Below are positions 35,187 through 44,308 of a stretch of 64,000 nucleotides of DNA, one piece after another. The stretch covers positions 62,001 through 126,000 of the forward strand of contig JBBDST010000026.1 of the NCBI GenBank assembly GCA_040904765.1, read 5' to 3'. A program made the position numbers and the translations under genes. The notes beneath the pieces were generated by a model. It had not been told where the DNA came from and did no database searches. It worked only from the letters and a program-made list of their open reading frames with translations. Source of the DNA: JBBDST01 sp040904765 (GTDB taxonomy: Bacteria; Actinomycetota; Nitriliruptoria; Nitriliruptorales; Nitriliruptoraceae). Position 1 is the first letter of the stretch. Each line of letters opens with the position of its first letter.

Positions 35187-35462
35187 ATGACCGGACCCTT
35201 AGCGCTTACGATCGTGACGGTCGTTGACGGCGAGTTTGATGTCACCGTCAACGACCAGCTGGTGCGGGTGTTTGTGCCGCCAGGTTTAGGTGTTGCGGGG
35301 GTTGACGATGAGACGTTTGTTGTCCAGGTCCTCACTGTGCTGGCCGAGCGCGCAACGCCGTTGCCGTCGGTGCTTGATCTGGCCCAGGTGGTTGCGCGGC
35401 AACCGCAACTGTTACAGCAGATAAGCGACACGCTAGACAACGATGAGGCCGATACTGTCTAG
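35187..35462 (+). CDS. Small conserved-looking protein after era; unknown
   Basis: A 91-residue acidic protein. The ATG follows the era stop directly, so it must be co-translated. It has beta-rich patterns (ALTIVTVVDGEFDVTVNDQLVRVFVPPG) and a helical second half (DLAQVVARQPQLLQQISDTL). No cysteines, no membrane segment. Not recognised; codon use and coupling support a real gene. Its 3' end lies 43 nt before the next start. Confidence 0.6.
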   Translation: MTGPLALTIVTVVDGEFDVTVNDQLVRVFVPPGLGVAGVDDETFVVQVLTVLAERATPLPSVLDLAQVVARQPQLLQQISDTLDNDEADTV

Positions 35463-35505
35463 CAGGCGCTACCCGCACCATGGCCTAACGCGCAAAGGAG
35501 TAGGT

Positions 35506-36138
35506 GTGACCACGATCCTTTTGCTGCGGCATGCAACGACGGCTGCGACCGGTCGACGTTTGGGCGGATGGACCCCCGGCGTGCATCTTGATAAGGCCGG
35601 GCAAAAAGCTGCCGCAACCGTCGGTGAGGCTCTTGGGGGTCAGCCAATCGCAGCCGTGTATGCCTCACCGTTAGAACGCACCCGTGAAACGGCTGCGCCG
35701 GTTGCCAAACCGCATGGTGTGCGGGTGAAGGTGCGTCGCGAACTGGGCGAAGTGGAGTATGGGACGTGGACCAACCAGCCGCTGTCGCGGTTACGGAAAC
35801 GGCCCCTGTGGGGCCCGATTCAAACCGTGCCGTCACGGGTGACATTTCCTGAAGGAGAATCGCTGCGAGCCGCCCAGTTTCGGGCTGTTTCGTTTGTGGA
35901 GTCGCTGGTCGTGACCCATCCTGATGAATGGGTGGTGTGTGTGAGTCATGCGGATGTGATTAAGGCGGTGCTGGCGCAGTTCCTTGGGATGCCCCTTGAC
36001 GTGTTTCAGCGTTTACGCATCGATCCGGCATCCGTGTCGGTGTTACAACTGTCGGCCTACGAGCAGATGGTCGATCACATCAATCTTGCCCCGGGTGCGC
36101 TTGACGCGACCTTTGGGGATCGAAAGGCTGGCACGTGA
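35506..36138 (+). CDS. Histidine phosphatase family protein (MSMEG_4193 type)
   Basis: A 210-residue phosphoglycerate-mutase-fold enzyme with RHA near the N-terminus (LLRHATT, residues 6-12), SPLERTRETA and the late SHADVIKA segment bearing the second catalytic His. The GTG at 35506 has AAAGGAG 5 nt upstream, so it is preferred over the ATG at 35443, which would overlap the preceding gene. Members of this subfamily occur in a three-gene actinobacterial cluster with DUF3090 and SCO1664 genes, exactly as here. Substrate unknown. Confidence 0.9.
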   Translation: MTTILLLRHATTAATGRRLGGWTPGVHLDKAGQKAAATVGEALGGQPIAAVYASPLERTRETAAPVAKPHGVRVKVRRELGEVEYGTWTNQPLSRLRKRPLWGPIQTVPSRVTFPEGESLRAAQFRAVSFVESLVVTHPDEWVVCVSHADVIKAVLAQFLGMPLDVFQRLRIDPASVSVLQLSAYEQMVDHINLAPGALDATFGDRKAGT

Positions 36139-36635
36139 GCCACCAAGAACTGTTACAGCCACATCATGCAACGGTCGGTTTTGAAGGGGTACCGGGACAA
36201 CGCCGGTTCTATTTTCAGGCACAAGACACCGATATCCACGTTGCTGTTTTGATTGAAAAAGTGCAGGCGGTCGGTTTGGCTGAACTGTTGGCAGCGACCT
36301 TGCAGCGGGTCGGTGTGACGGTTGCCACCGACTGGGACCGGGCCGCGATGGCGTTACGTGAACCGGTTGAGGCGTTGTGGCGTGCAGGTGAAATCGGTGT
36401 CGGGGGAGATGAGCATGCGCCGCAGGTGCTGGTCGAATTGAACGGGTTTGATGCCCTTGGTGAAGCTCACAGCGCACACGTGTGGCTCGACACCGATCAG
36501 GCCCGACGTCTGGCAGCACACGCGTTTGAGGTTGCCGATCAGGGTCGTCCGCCGTGTGACTTGTGCGGCCAACCGGTGACACCAGGGGCCACGCATGCTT
36601 GCCCGTCAACGAACGGTCACGGGCGACACGGCTGA
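36135..36635 (+). CDS. DUF3090 family protein
   Basis: A 166-residue protein with the family hallmarks: an N-terminal beta region (GVPGQRRFYFQAQ), VAVLIEKVQAVGLAELL and a C-terminal zinc-ribbon-like CDLCGQP...HACPSTNGHG. Function unknown. It starts with GTG, overlapping the phosphatase by 4 nt, and its stop shares a base with the next ATG. The fixed three-gene arrangement suggests a shared pathway. Confidence 0.9.
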   Translation: MSHQELLQPHHATVGFEGVPGQRRFYFQAQDTDIHVAVLIEKVQAVGLAELLAATLQRVGVTVATDWDRAAMALREPVEALWRAGEIGVGGDEHAPQVLVELNGFDALGEAHSAHVWLDTDQARRLAAHAFEVADQGRPPCDLCGQPVTPGATHACPSTNGHGRHG

Positions 36636-37465
36636 TGAATGACCAGTCAGACGTTACTGAACTGCCATTAGCGCCACTTTCTTGGCCTGTTCGGGTGCTT
36701 GGACGGTTTGTGAACGCATCCAATTCGGCCCTGCTGGTTGAACTTGTTGACGGTGATGGCGTTTTGGTCGAACGTGACAAAGAGGTTGAGCTTGCGACCC
36801 TGCCTTGGCAACGTCTGGCCGTGTATAAACCGCAAAAAGGTGAGGTGCCCCTGTGGGATTTTCCTCCCGGCACGCTTCATCAGCGAGAAGTTGCGGCGTA
36901 TCGGGTGAGTGAAGCGTTGGGGTTTGATTTCGTACCGGAAACGGTGTTGCGAGACGATCTTCCCTATGGTCCAGGTAGTGTGCAACGGTTCGTGCCGCAT
37001 GACCCGTGGTGGCAGTATTTCACGGTGGTTGCCCATCATGCAGAACGGTTCAGTGTCGCGTTGATGAAGATGGTGCTGTTCGATTTGATTGTCGCCAACG
37101 CCGATCGCAAGGCCGGTCATGTGCTGGTGCGCGATGTGCGGGTCGCACCGGGCGGGGCACTTGACGATCCTGATGTGCCTCTTGCGGCGAGTTTGGCGCT
37201 GGTTGATCATGGGGTGTGTTTCCATGAGGAGCAGAAACTGCGCACCGTCGCATGGGATTTTGCCGGCGCGCATGTTCCCGAAGCACTCCATGCGGTCGTC
37301 AGCCAGGCGTATGACACGTTTGATGACACGCTTGGTGACACGCTGCTAGGGCTGTTGTCGCCCAAGGAAATTGAGGCGTGCCGCAACCGGATGGGGGATG
37401 TGCTGACGTTGCAAACGTTCCCGCAACCACACGACGAACGGGCTTTTCCGTGGCCGCTGGTGTGA
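36635..37465 (+). CDS. SCO1664 family protein (PI3/4-kinase-like fold)
   Basis: A 276-residue protein of the SCO1664 family. It shows kinase-like elements: AVYKPQKGEVPLWDFP (nucleotide-binding Lys region), LHQREVAAYRVSEALG, FDLIVANADRKAGHVL (catalytic-loop-like, about 150-165) and LVDHGVCF (metal-binding Asp). The substrate and real activity are unknown. ATG 36635 overlaps the DUF3090 stop by one base (TGATG). Last gene of the trio; recO follows after 22 nt. Confidence 0.88.
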   Translation: MNDQSDVTELPLAPLSWPVRVLGRFVNASNSALLVELVDGDGVLVERDKEVELATLPWQRLAVYKPQKGEVPLWDFPPGTLHQREVAAYRVSEALGFDFVPETVLRDDLPYGPGSVQRFVPHDPWWQYFTVVAHHAERFSVALMKMVLFDLIVANADRKAGHVLVRDVRVAPGGALDDPDVPLAASLALVDHGVCFHEEQKLRTVAWDFAGAHVPEALHAVVSQAYDTFDDTLGDTLLGLLSPKEIEACRNRMGDVLTLQTFPQPHDERAFPWPLV

Positions 37466-37487
37466 TCTGTGTGGTCAGGTCCACCTG

Positions 37488-38225
37488 ATGCCGACCTTTC
37501 GTGACCGTGGTGTGGTGCTGCGCAGTTACAAACTGGGAGAGACCGATCGGATCGTGCACCTGTTTTTGCAGGAGCATGGCAAAGTGCGAGCGGTCGCCAA
37601 GGGGGTACGGCGACCCGGCAGCCGGTTTGGTGCCCGGCTTGAGCCATACAGTTATGTCGATGTGCAACTGTATGCGGGACGGAATCTGGCGATCGTGCAG
37701 CAGGTGGAATTGATTGACAGCCACCGGCAGATCCGCGCCGAATTTGCGACCAGTGTTGCTGCTTCGGTGATCGCCGAATTTGTGGATGTGACCAGTCCAG
37801 ACAACGAACGTGACCCGGCCCTACTGGATTTGACCCGTGCCGTGCTGATGGCGTTAGCACTCACCCCGGATGAACCGGCCGTGTTTTTGGACGCATTTTT
37901 GTTGCGAGGGGCGGCCGTGCACGGCTTTCAGGTGACAATCGGCGCGTGTGTGCGCTGCATGTCGCCAGGCAAACATGCGTTTTTGAGTGTCCGACATGGT
38001 GGACTGTTGTGTGCCGACTGTGCCCCTTCTGGCGCCCGGGCCGTCGAATGGCCGGTGATTGAGATGCTGGTGGCGTTACAGGCGGCAGGCGAATGGCGTG
38101 ATCTGCCGCATCTGGTTGCCCGTAATCCTGAGGCGTACCGCACGGCCGCATCGTATGTGCGTGCTTTCGTGGAACACCATCTGGACCGTAGGCTGCGCGG
38201 ATATGACACGGTGCCGCGTCCATAA
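37488..38225 (+). CDS. recO: DNA repair protein RecO
   Basis: A 245-residue protein with an N-terminal OB fold (RDRGVVLRSYKLGETDRIV) and a helical C-terminal domain holding a four-Cys zinc site (CVRCMSPGKH...CADC). RecO loads RecA with RecF and RecR in gap repair and anneals strands. It sits between the SCO1664 gene and uppS, its usual actinobacterial position. Confidence 0.93.
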   Translation: MPTFRDRGVVLRSYKLGETDRIVHLFLQEHGKVRAVAKGVRRPGSRFGARLEPYSYVDVQLYAGRNLAIVQQVELIDSHRQIRAEFATSVAASVIAEFVDVTSPDNERDPALLDLTRAVLMALALTPDEPAVFLDAFLLRGAAVHGFQVTIGACVRCMSPGKHAFLSVRHGGLLCADCAPSGARAVEWPVIEMLVALQAAGEWRDLPHLVARNPEAYRTAASYVRAFVEHHLDRRLRGYDTVPRP

Positions 38226-38255
38226 CGTGACTCAAGCCAGTGCAAAGGAAAGTCT

Positions 38256-39032
38256 GTGACCCCTGAGGTGTTTCCTGCACCGACGTCTGTCAAAGCGCGC
38301 GCGTTTGCCCGTCAGCATGACATCGACACCGACCGTGTACCGGGGCATGTGGCGGTGATCATGGACGGCAATGGTCGTTGGGCCAATGCGCGCGGACTAC
38401 CCCGACAGGCCGGTCATGAAGCGGGCGAACCGGCCCTGTTTGAGGTGGTGGAGGCGGCCATCGCATTAAACGTGAAGCATCTCACGGTGTATGCGTTTTC
38501 GACCGAGAACTGGCAACGCCCGTCGCGTGAAGTGGCGTTTTTGTTGACGTTTAACCGCCAACTGCTGCAACGGCGCGGCGCTGAACTCAACGACCGTAAC
38601 GTGCAAGTGCGTTTCATCGGGCGGCGTGACGAACGCATCCCTGACGCGCTGCAAAACATGATGCACGACACGGAAACGTTAACCAAGCAGAACACGGGCC
38701 TTGTGTTTCGGGTGGCGTTTAACTACGGCGGGCAGGCCGAAATTGTTGATGCGGCGCAAACTTTAGCCCAAGAGGTGCGCGCCGGCACACGCGACACGAT
38801 CGATGAGGCTGCGATCCAAGCCCACCTGTATGACCCGACGATGCCGGCAGTTGATCTGTTGATTCGTAGTTCTGGCGAGCAGCGCATCTCAAACTTTTTG
38901 TTGTGGCAGACGGCATACGCCGAACTGCTGTTCACCGACACCGCCTGGCCCGATTTCACCCGCGACACGTTCGCTCACGCAATCGGTGAATATCAAGGAC
39001 GCACCCGCCGCTTTGGAAGCCTCAGTTCCTGA
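38256..39032 (+). CDS. uppS: Isoprenyl transferase (undecaprenyl diphosphate synthase type)
   Basis: A 258-residue cis-prenyltransferase with VIMDGNGRWA (Asp37 binds Mg-diphosphate), KHLTVYAFSTENW, and the C-terminal DLLIRSSGEQRISNFLLWQ. It makes the polyprenyl diphosphate carrier for cell-wall synthesis. In actinobacteria the exact chain length (C50 or C55) differs between paralogues. GTG start with AAAGGAAAG upstream. Confidence 0.94.
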   Translation: MTPEVFPAPTSVKARAFARQHDIDTDRVPGHVAVIMDGNGRWANARGLPRQAGHEAGEPALFEVVEAAIALNVKHLTVYAFSTENWQRPSREVAFLLTFNRQLLQRRGAELNDRNVQVRFIGRRDERIPDALQNMMHDTETLTKQNTGLVFRVAFNYGGQAEIVDAAQTLAQEVRAGTRDTIDEAAIQAHLYDPTMPAVDLLIRSSGEQRISNFLLWQTAYAELLFTDTAWPDFTRDTFAHAIGEYQGRTRRFGSLSS

Positions 39033-39059
39033 AGTTTTCGTATCAAACGGGTTTGCGGG

Positions 39060-39671
39060 CTAGTCGTCGGGCAAGAGGATGTCATGGCAGGCAGCGAAGG
39101 TCATCAGCGTGCGGTAGGTCAGCCCCCAGATCGGTTCGTTTGCAAACGCCAAGGCCGGGCGGGACACGCCGGCGGAACGGTAACGAATCTGACAAGCCGG
39201 ATCGATGAGATGACTCACCGGGCACCACCAGGCGGCCGCAACTTCGGTGACTTGCGGCGTTAAGGCCGGCATGTGCGGCAAACAAAACACGTACGTGGCA
39301 AGCGTTCCCGGGGCGCTGCGGCGCCTTGAGGGCGGCAGTCCACCCAACGGTTCGGGCAGTTCAAGGCCCACTTCTTCATATGTTTCGCGCCGTGCTGTCA
39401 CCGCCAGCGTGTCGTCGTTTCGGTCACGTTTGCCGCCCGGTAATGCCATCTGGCCTGACCATGGATCGCCGCTACGTTGCACCCGTTTGATCACACTGAA
39501 ATGCAGCCGGTTGGTGTCATCTGGTGCGATGACAATCGCGGTTGCTGCCTGCCATTCACGCGGCCGATACGGCGTATCGTCGCGTGGCTGATGAGCCTGC
39601 CAGAGGGCCGTGAATGCGGACAAGTCCGTCAGGCTCTCTGGCAGGGTGGTGGCGGGAGTGCGTGCAGGCAT
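39060..39671 (-). CDS. NUDIX hydrolase, CoA-pyrophosphatase type
   Basis: A 203-residue NUDIX protein with a good Nudix box (GGKRDRNDDTLAVTARRETYEEVGL in parts: GG..., RETYEEVGLEL) and the upstream SGQMALPGGK segment typical of NudL/YeaB CoA diphosphatases, which cleave CoA and its derivatives. It is the last gene of the minus-strand nfeD-floA cluster; its ATG shares its last bases with the stop of the preceding small gene. Convergent with uppS. Confidence 0.88.
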   Translation of the reverse strand: MPARTPATTLPESLTDLSAFTALWQAHQPRDDTPYRPREWQAATAIVIAPDDTNRLHFSVIKRVQRSGDPWSGQMALPGGKRDRNDDTLAVTARRETYEEVGLELPEPLGGLPPSRRRSAPGTLATYVFCLPHMPALTPQVTEVAAAWWCPVSHLIDPACQIRYRSAGVSRPALAFANEPIWGLTYRTLMTFAACHDILLPDD

Positions 39672-39979
39672 CAGCGTGAGGGTGGTCGTAAACCGACAGG
39701 TAAGGCCAACAGTTCGGCTGTTTGCACGGCCGTGAAAAACCCGTTTGGTGAGCGTAACGTTTCGCGTAGGGCACGGGCTTTTGCCGACCCAGACGAGCCA
39801 GGTTTGGTGACAGATCCAAGCGGTGACAGGCCAGATGAAACTGTGCCAGCACCGATCTCATCGGCGCTTACGGCCCGATTCGGTACCGTCATTTTTGGTG
39901 CCGTCACCGACGGATCTGCCGGTGGTTCGCCGGCCTGACTACGTCGGCGTGGCGGCAGCGGTGAATTAACGTTGGTCAT
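39671..39979 (-). CDS. Small Pro/Ser/Ala-rich protein between floA and NUDIX gene; unknown
   Basis: A 102-residue product. Residues 1-65 are low-complexity (Pro, Ser, Ala, Thr) and likely disordered; residues 66-100 (KARALRETLRSPNGFFTAVQTAELLALPVGL) look like a short helical domain. It starts inside the floA 3' end (14 nt overlap) and ends overlapping the NUDIX start, so coupling supports translation. Not recognised. Confidence 0.5.
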   Translation of the reverse strand: MTNVNSPLPPRRRSQAGEPPADPSVTAPKMTVPNRAVSADEIGAGTVSSGLSPLGSVTKPGSSGSAKARALRETLRSPNGFFTAVQTAELLALPVGLRPPSR

Positions 39980-40931
39980 CGGTTATCTCGTCATCTTTGG
40001 CGACTGCTTTACGCATTGTGGTGTCCGCCTGAATGTTTTCGAGCTGGTAGTAGTCTCGGACACCAAGGTTGCCGCTGCGCAACGCCTGGGCGAGTGCAGC
40101 AGGCACTTCCGCTTCGGCTTCAACGACCCGTGCACGCATTTCTTGTTCGACGGCGACAGCCATCGCACGGCGTTCTTCGGCTTTGGCTTGCGCAATCTTC
40201 TTGTCGGCTTCCGCCTGGTCGGTTTGCAGTTCTGCGCCGATGTTGCGGCCGATGTCAACATCTGCAATGTCGATCGACAGGATTTCAAACGCCGTCCCAG
40301 CATCAAGGCCACGTTCAAGCACTCGTCGCGAGATGTCGTCTGGATTCTCCAACACATGCTTGTGTGTGTCGGCCGAACCGATTGACGACACGGTGCCTTC
40401 ACCGACCCTGGCGATGATCGTTTCTTCCCCGGCGCCACCAACGAGGCGTTCAATGTTGGCACGTACCGTCACGCGTGCCACGGCGATTACTTGAATGCCG
40501 TCTTTGGCGACAGCGGCGATGCGTGGTGTCTCAATTACTTTCGGGTTGACACTGACCTGCACGGCTTCAAGGACGTTACGGCCGGCAAGATCAATCGCGG
40601 TTGCACGCTTCCAAGGCAGATCGATGTTTGCCCGGTCGGCACTGATTAGTGCGGTAACGACCGTGCCGACCCGACCGCCAGCAAGCGTGTGTGCTTCCAT
40701 CTGGCCGATGTCAAGATCGATGCCGGCTTTGGTGGCAGAAATCAGTGGGCGCACAATCTCTGACGGGTTAATTTTGCGCAGCCGCATACCGATCAACGTG
40801 CCGATTGAAACACGCACACCAGAGAACAGGGCAGTGATCCAAAGCCCGATCGGAACGAAGTACAACAGTGCCCCGAGGGCCAGCACAAACAGCATGGTAA
40901 ACGTCAATACGAGCGTGGTATCAGTGTCCAT
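39966..40931 (-). CDS. floA: Flotillin-like protein FloA
   Basis: A 321-residue protein with one N-terminal membrane segment (about 6-36), an SPFH-like domain and an Ala/Glu-rich coiled-coil (QAEADKKIAQAKAEERRAMAVAVEQ region) near 235-275. This is the bacterial FloA (UPF0365) pattern; it scaffolds membrane microdomains. It lies 39 nt downstream of the NfeD-type gene, the classic nfeD-floA operon (yqeZ-yqfA in Bacillus). Confidence 0.93.
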   Translation of the reverse strand: MDTDTTLVLTFTMLFVLALGALLYFVPIGLWITALFSGVRVSIGTLIGMRLRKINPSEIVRPLISATKAGIDLDIGQMEAHTLAGGRVGTVVTALISADRANIDLPWKRATAIDLAGRNVLEAVQVSVNPKVIETPRIAAVAKDGIQVIAVARVTVRANIERLVGGAGEETIIARVGEGTVSSIGSADTHKHVLENPDDISRRVLERGLDAGTAFEILSIDIADVDIGRNIGAELQTDQAEADKKIAQAKAEERRAMAVAVEQEMRARVVEAEAEVPAALAQALRSGNLGVRDYYQLENIQADTTMRKAVAKDDEITDDQR

Positions 40932-40970
40932 TCTCTTCCTTTAGGTTCGGTTTTGAACGTACAAACAGGG

Positions 40971-42437
40971 TTACAAAGCCGGTGGTGTTGGCGGGCTGTC
41001 ATCGTTGGCAGTTGGTGGCGTGTCAGATGGTTGGTGGCGGGTAACGACGCTACGAAACTGTTCGGCGCGCACGATCACAAGGGGGCTGTCTCGGTCGAGA
41101 TACTCCCCGTCGGTGACCACATCGGTACGTCGGCCGTCAAACTGTGCCACGCCCGATGGGCGCAGATCGGTGAGTGCCACACCAATCGTGCCTTTGGGTG
41201 GCCGGTAGGCAAGGGATTGGCCAGCATCTGGTGGCAGTTGTGCCGAGTCGGGTGCAAGCACGCCGCCGTCACCAAGCCAACGGCGCCAGTTACGTGGCGC
41301 ACCCTCAGGCGAGCGGCGTGAACCAAGCAGCGTTAACACCACGATGACTGCGATCAGCGTGACAGCAAACACCAACACCAGTGTTCCGATCGTGACGACG
41401 ATGTCAGAAGCATCGACAAACGCCAACTGGCGTCCAAGCATCGCCAGGGTCGCGCCTGAGATTATGGCAATAACCCCAAGAATGCCGGCAATCCCAAAGC
41501 CAGGCAGAACCAACACTTCTATCCCGATGAGCACAATACCGCCCAAAATCAGCAGCACATCTTCAATGCCAGCAAGGCCGGCAACGAGATGGCCAAACAC
41601 AAACAGCCCGATGGAAGTAAGCCCAATCAGGCTGGCAAAACCAATCGAGCCGCTCAGCACGTTACTGATCAACACGATCAGCCCAAACGACAACAGCAGC
41701 GGGGCGATGAGCGAGCCGGTGAGAATCCGTGTAAGCCGTTCAGCTGGGGCGATTTCGACTGTTTGAACCGTGGCATCTGGCAGATCAAGATACGTCAAGA
41801 CGTCGGTGATAGTGCTGGCCGTACCGTCGCGGTAGCCAACCGTTAGAGCCTCACGGTCAGTCAACGTCAACAGCTGGCCGCGTGCGCTCACCCCATCGAT
41901 AACCACCGCAGGGTCAACCATGGCTTCAGCGACGTCTGGGTCACGATTGCGTTCAACCGCGGTGGCACGAAACGTTGACCGCACCGCCGAAATAATTTTT
42001 TCGCTGGCCGTTTCGCCGGTATCGCCCTGTACAGGGGTGGCGGCACCGATGACTGAACCTGGCGCCATCACAATGTCGGTGCTAGCCAGTGCGATAAGTG
42101 CGCCGGCCGAAAAGGCGGTTGTGTTGATAAATGAGACGGTGCGAAGTTCCGTTTGGAGAAGCAGGTCACGTATCTGTAGTACTGCGTCAAGACGCCCACC
42201 GGGCGTGTCGATTTCGATGATCACGGCCTGGGCGCCGTCACGTTTAGCATCACGTAAGGCCCGGGCAAGATACGGCGGCAGCCCTAAGTCGATTTCGCCG
42301 ATCACTTCGACCTGAACCACCAGAGGTTGGTCGTTGTCGGCCGCCCAAAGTGGGCCGCTGAACAACAGCGCAACCATGCTTGCCACAAGCGCAAGCAGAG
42401 TCACGGTGGCGCTTGTGCGCTGCAGCGTGCGTGTCAT
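40971..42437 (-). CDS. NfeD-family membrane serine protease (ClpP-class)
   Basis: A 488-residue membrane protein: signal peptide (1-33, ending AWA), a ClpP-fold protease domain (~38-220) with Ser110 (TAFSAGALIA) and a downstream Lys147 as the likely Ser-Lys dyad, four to five transmembrane segments (~240-370) and a C-terminal NfeD OB domain (~400-465, KGTIGVALTDLRPSG). Long NfeD proteins partner with flotillin. Its start overlaps the deoC stop by 4 nt. Confidence 0.92.
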   Translation of the reverse strand: MTRTLQRTSATVTLLALVASMVALLFSGPLWAADNDQPLVVQVEVIGEIDLGLPPYLARALRDAKRDGAQAVIIEIDTPGGRLDAVLQIRDLLLQTELRTVSFINTTAFSAGALIALASTDIVMAPGSVIGAATPVQGDTGETASEKIISAVRSTFRATAVERNRDPDVAEAMVDPAVVIDGVSARGQLLTLTDREALTVGYRDGTASTITDVLTYLDLPDATVQTVEIAPAERLTRILTGSLIAPLLLSFGLIVLISNVLSGSIGFASLIGLTSIGLFVFGHLVAGLAGIEDVLLILGGIVLIGIEVLVLPGFGIAGILGVIAIISGATLAMLGRQLAFVDASDIVVTIGTLVLVFAVTLIAVIVVLTLLGSRRSPEGAPRNWRRWLGDGGVLAPDSAQLPPDAGQSLAYRPPKGTIGVALTDLRPSGVAQFDGRRTDVVTDGEYLDRDSPLVIVRAEQFRSVVTRHQPSDTPPTANDDSPPTPPAL

Positions 42438-43300
42438 GAGTTGATCTCGCTCCGCAGTTGAGTCAGCAGTTTGGACGCCCCAAACCGTAAGGTTGTGGGG
42501 TTGTTTGCTGCTTCACCAAACGTTTCGTATGCCAGTGCGAAGTACAGCCGTGCGTCAGCAGCACTGCTGACACCGCCGGAAACTTTGACGCCACACGCCG
42601 TGTCGTAGCGATGGTTGAATGCCGCCACCACGTCACACAGCAGCAGCACTGTCGCTGGGTCGGCGCCGGCAGGAATCGTGCCAGTTGAGGTTTTCACCAG
42701 ATCTGCGCCGGCATGCAACACCAGCCATGCGGCGTCACGTATGTGGCGAAGGGAGCCAAGTTCGCCGGTTTCAAGGATCAGTTTGATGCGTCGCGGCTGG
42801 CCGTCACGTGCCGTGTAGTCGTTACAGGCCTGCCGCACCCAAGCAATTTGTTGAAAGATGTGGTCGGTAGCGCCAGCAAGAAACGCAGCCCGGTCAAGCA
42901 CGACGTCAAGTTCGGTGACGCCCGCGTCAAGCACACCGGTGATTTCGTGTCGGATGACGGTTGCGAGGGTGCGTCCGTGTGGAAACGCTCCGGCCACACT
43001 GGCAACCGCGATCGGTGTTCCGGCCAGACGCTTGACGGTCATGGCGGCGTAGTCCGGGGTGACACAGACGGCTGCTGGCAGAACAGGTCCGGCAAGTGCA
43101 GCGTCGATGTGTGCATCGATGTGTGCGGGCGTGTCGGTCGATTTGAGCGTGGTGTGATCGGTTAGTGCGATCAGTGTGGCCGCTGAAACGTCGGCCATGT
43201 TGGCTTGGATGGTTGCGACGCGTTGGGTGAGCGTTGCGGCATCGCAAGTGAGCCCGCCTGGCAGCGGCGAGATGTTGCGAACGTCCGTGCGAACACTCAT
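42434..43300 (-). CDS. deoC: Deoxyribose-phosphate aldolase
   Basis: A 288-residue TIM-barrel aldolase of the DeoC family with the Schiff-base Lys203 (LVKTSTGT) and Lys239 (GVKVSGGV), and TELDVVLDRAAFLAG in place of the usual DMVIN region. It splits 2-deoxyribose-5-phosphate into glyceraldehyde-3-phosphate and acetaldehyde. The ATG at 43300 has AGGAGAG upstream; a longer frame up to 43396 would overlap the thioesterase gene. The protein is longer than the ~220-260 residue norm because of a ~40-residue N-terminal part. Confidence 0.9.
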   Translation of the reverse strand: MSVRTDVRNISPLPGGLTCDAATLTQRVATIQANMADVSAATLIALTDHTTLKSTDTPAHIDAHIDAALAGPVLPAAVCVTPDYAAMTVKRLAGTPIAVASVAGAFPHGRTLATVIRHEITGVLDAGVTELDVVLDRAAFLAGATDHIFQQIAWVRQACNDYTARDGQPRRIKLILETGELGSLRHIRDAAWLVLHAGADLVKTSTGTIPAGADPATVLLLCDVVAAFNHRYDTACGVKVSGGVSSAADARLYFALAYETFGEAANNPTTLRFGASKLLTQLRSEINS

Positions 43301-43358
43301 GGCCTCTCCTGCAAGATATGTCAAAGCGGTGAGGTCGTAGGGCGTGAGGGTACCGGCG

Positions 43359-44186
43359 TTAGCGTGATTGCAGCGCGAGTTGGCGGGAGAGCGCAATCAG
43401 ATTGCCAGCGGCATCCCACACTTCGCCGTCTTCTTCGAGATATCCGTTGGTGATCGCTTCGGTGCGAAACCAGGTGGTGAGAAAGCCAGGTGATGGGCGT
43501 TGTCTGATTTGAATGTTGAGTTCTAAGGTCGGGACCCAACCGATGCTCATCGCGGCACTGTTGAACACGGCAGGGAAATGGCAGTCCACGACGACGAGGA
43601 GGCCAAACACGTCCATCGTGGTGCCGTCTGCCCAGCGCAGGTAACCGCCGTTTTCTGCCTGTCCTGACGGGGTTCCTGACACCCAAGACAGCACCGTTTT
43701 GGGTTGCCGATGATCAAAGCGTTCCATGATGGGTGGCGAGTCGGCGTTGGGTTGGCTGGCAGCAAACGCGTTGGTGTCGATGCAGTCGTCGATGGCCGGC
43801 AGTGCCGGTGGGATCCGGTCGACTTTTGTGATTCCGTCAGCACGGGAAAGGTCGCTAAACGTTGCGGTTACTTGGGTGCAAATGACGTCGTTTTGGCGGA
43901 TCTGTGCGGTGGCGGTGGCGTGACGTGAGCCGTGACGTAACACGGTCGTGTCGATGACGACGGGGCCAGGTTTGATGGGCAGCAGAAATTGTGCGCTGAC
44001 TGCGACCGGATCGGGAAGTTGTACGTCGCTGGCTAACGCCTTACAGGCTAAGGCGGTGAGATAGCCGCCGTTTGGTGCGGCCCCGTCAATGACGTTCCAA
44101 CGCTCGGTGACAACGCCGTCGTAACGGCCGTCTTGGCGTTTTGTCACGGCCGTGTCTTGGTGAAATGTGGAGACAGACTGATCCAT
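43359..44186 (-). CDS. Acyl-CoA thioesterase family protein (double hot-dog)
   Basis: A 275-residue protein with two hot-dog halves, seen from the repeated NGGYL (residues 39-43 and in the second half, ENGGYLRWADG). It resembles TesB-like/4HBT_3 acyl-CoA thioesterases that hydrolyse acyl-CoA esters in the cytoplasm. It leads the minus-strand cluster and is divergent from glyS. Substrate unknown. Confidence 0.85.
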   Translation of the reverse strand: MDQSVSTFHQDTAVTKRQDGRYDGVVTERWNVIDGAAPNGGYLTALACKALASDVQLPDPVAVSAQFLLPIKPGPVVIDTTVLRHGSRHATATAQIRQNDVICTQVTATFSDLSRADGITKVDRIPPALPAIDDCIDTNAFAASQPNADSPPIMERFDHRQPKTVLSWVSGTPSGQAENGGYLRWADGTTMDVFGLLVVVDCHFPAVFNSAAMSIGWVPTLELNIQIRQRPSPGFLTTWFRTEAITNGYLEEDGEVWDAAGNLIALSRQLALQSR

Positions 44187-44308
44187 ACGGTTTCACCTTG
44201 TGACGAGGTATATGAGGGTTTGTGGTGGTGTGCGCGGCTAAGATCGCACAGTACCGTGAGCGGTTACTGTCCCGTAGCGCTGTTGCGCCGAACCGAGCGA
44301 GTTTTCCT

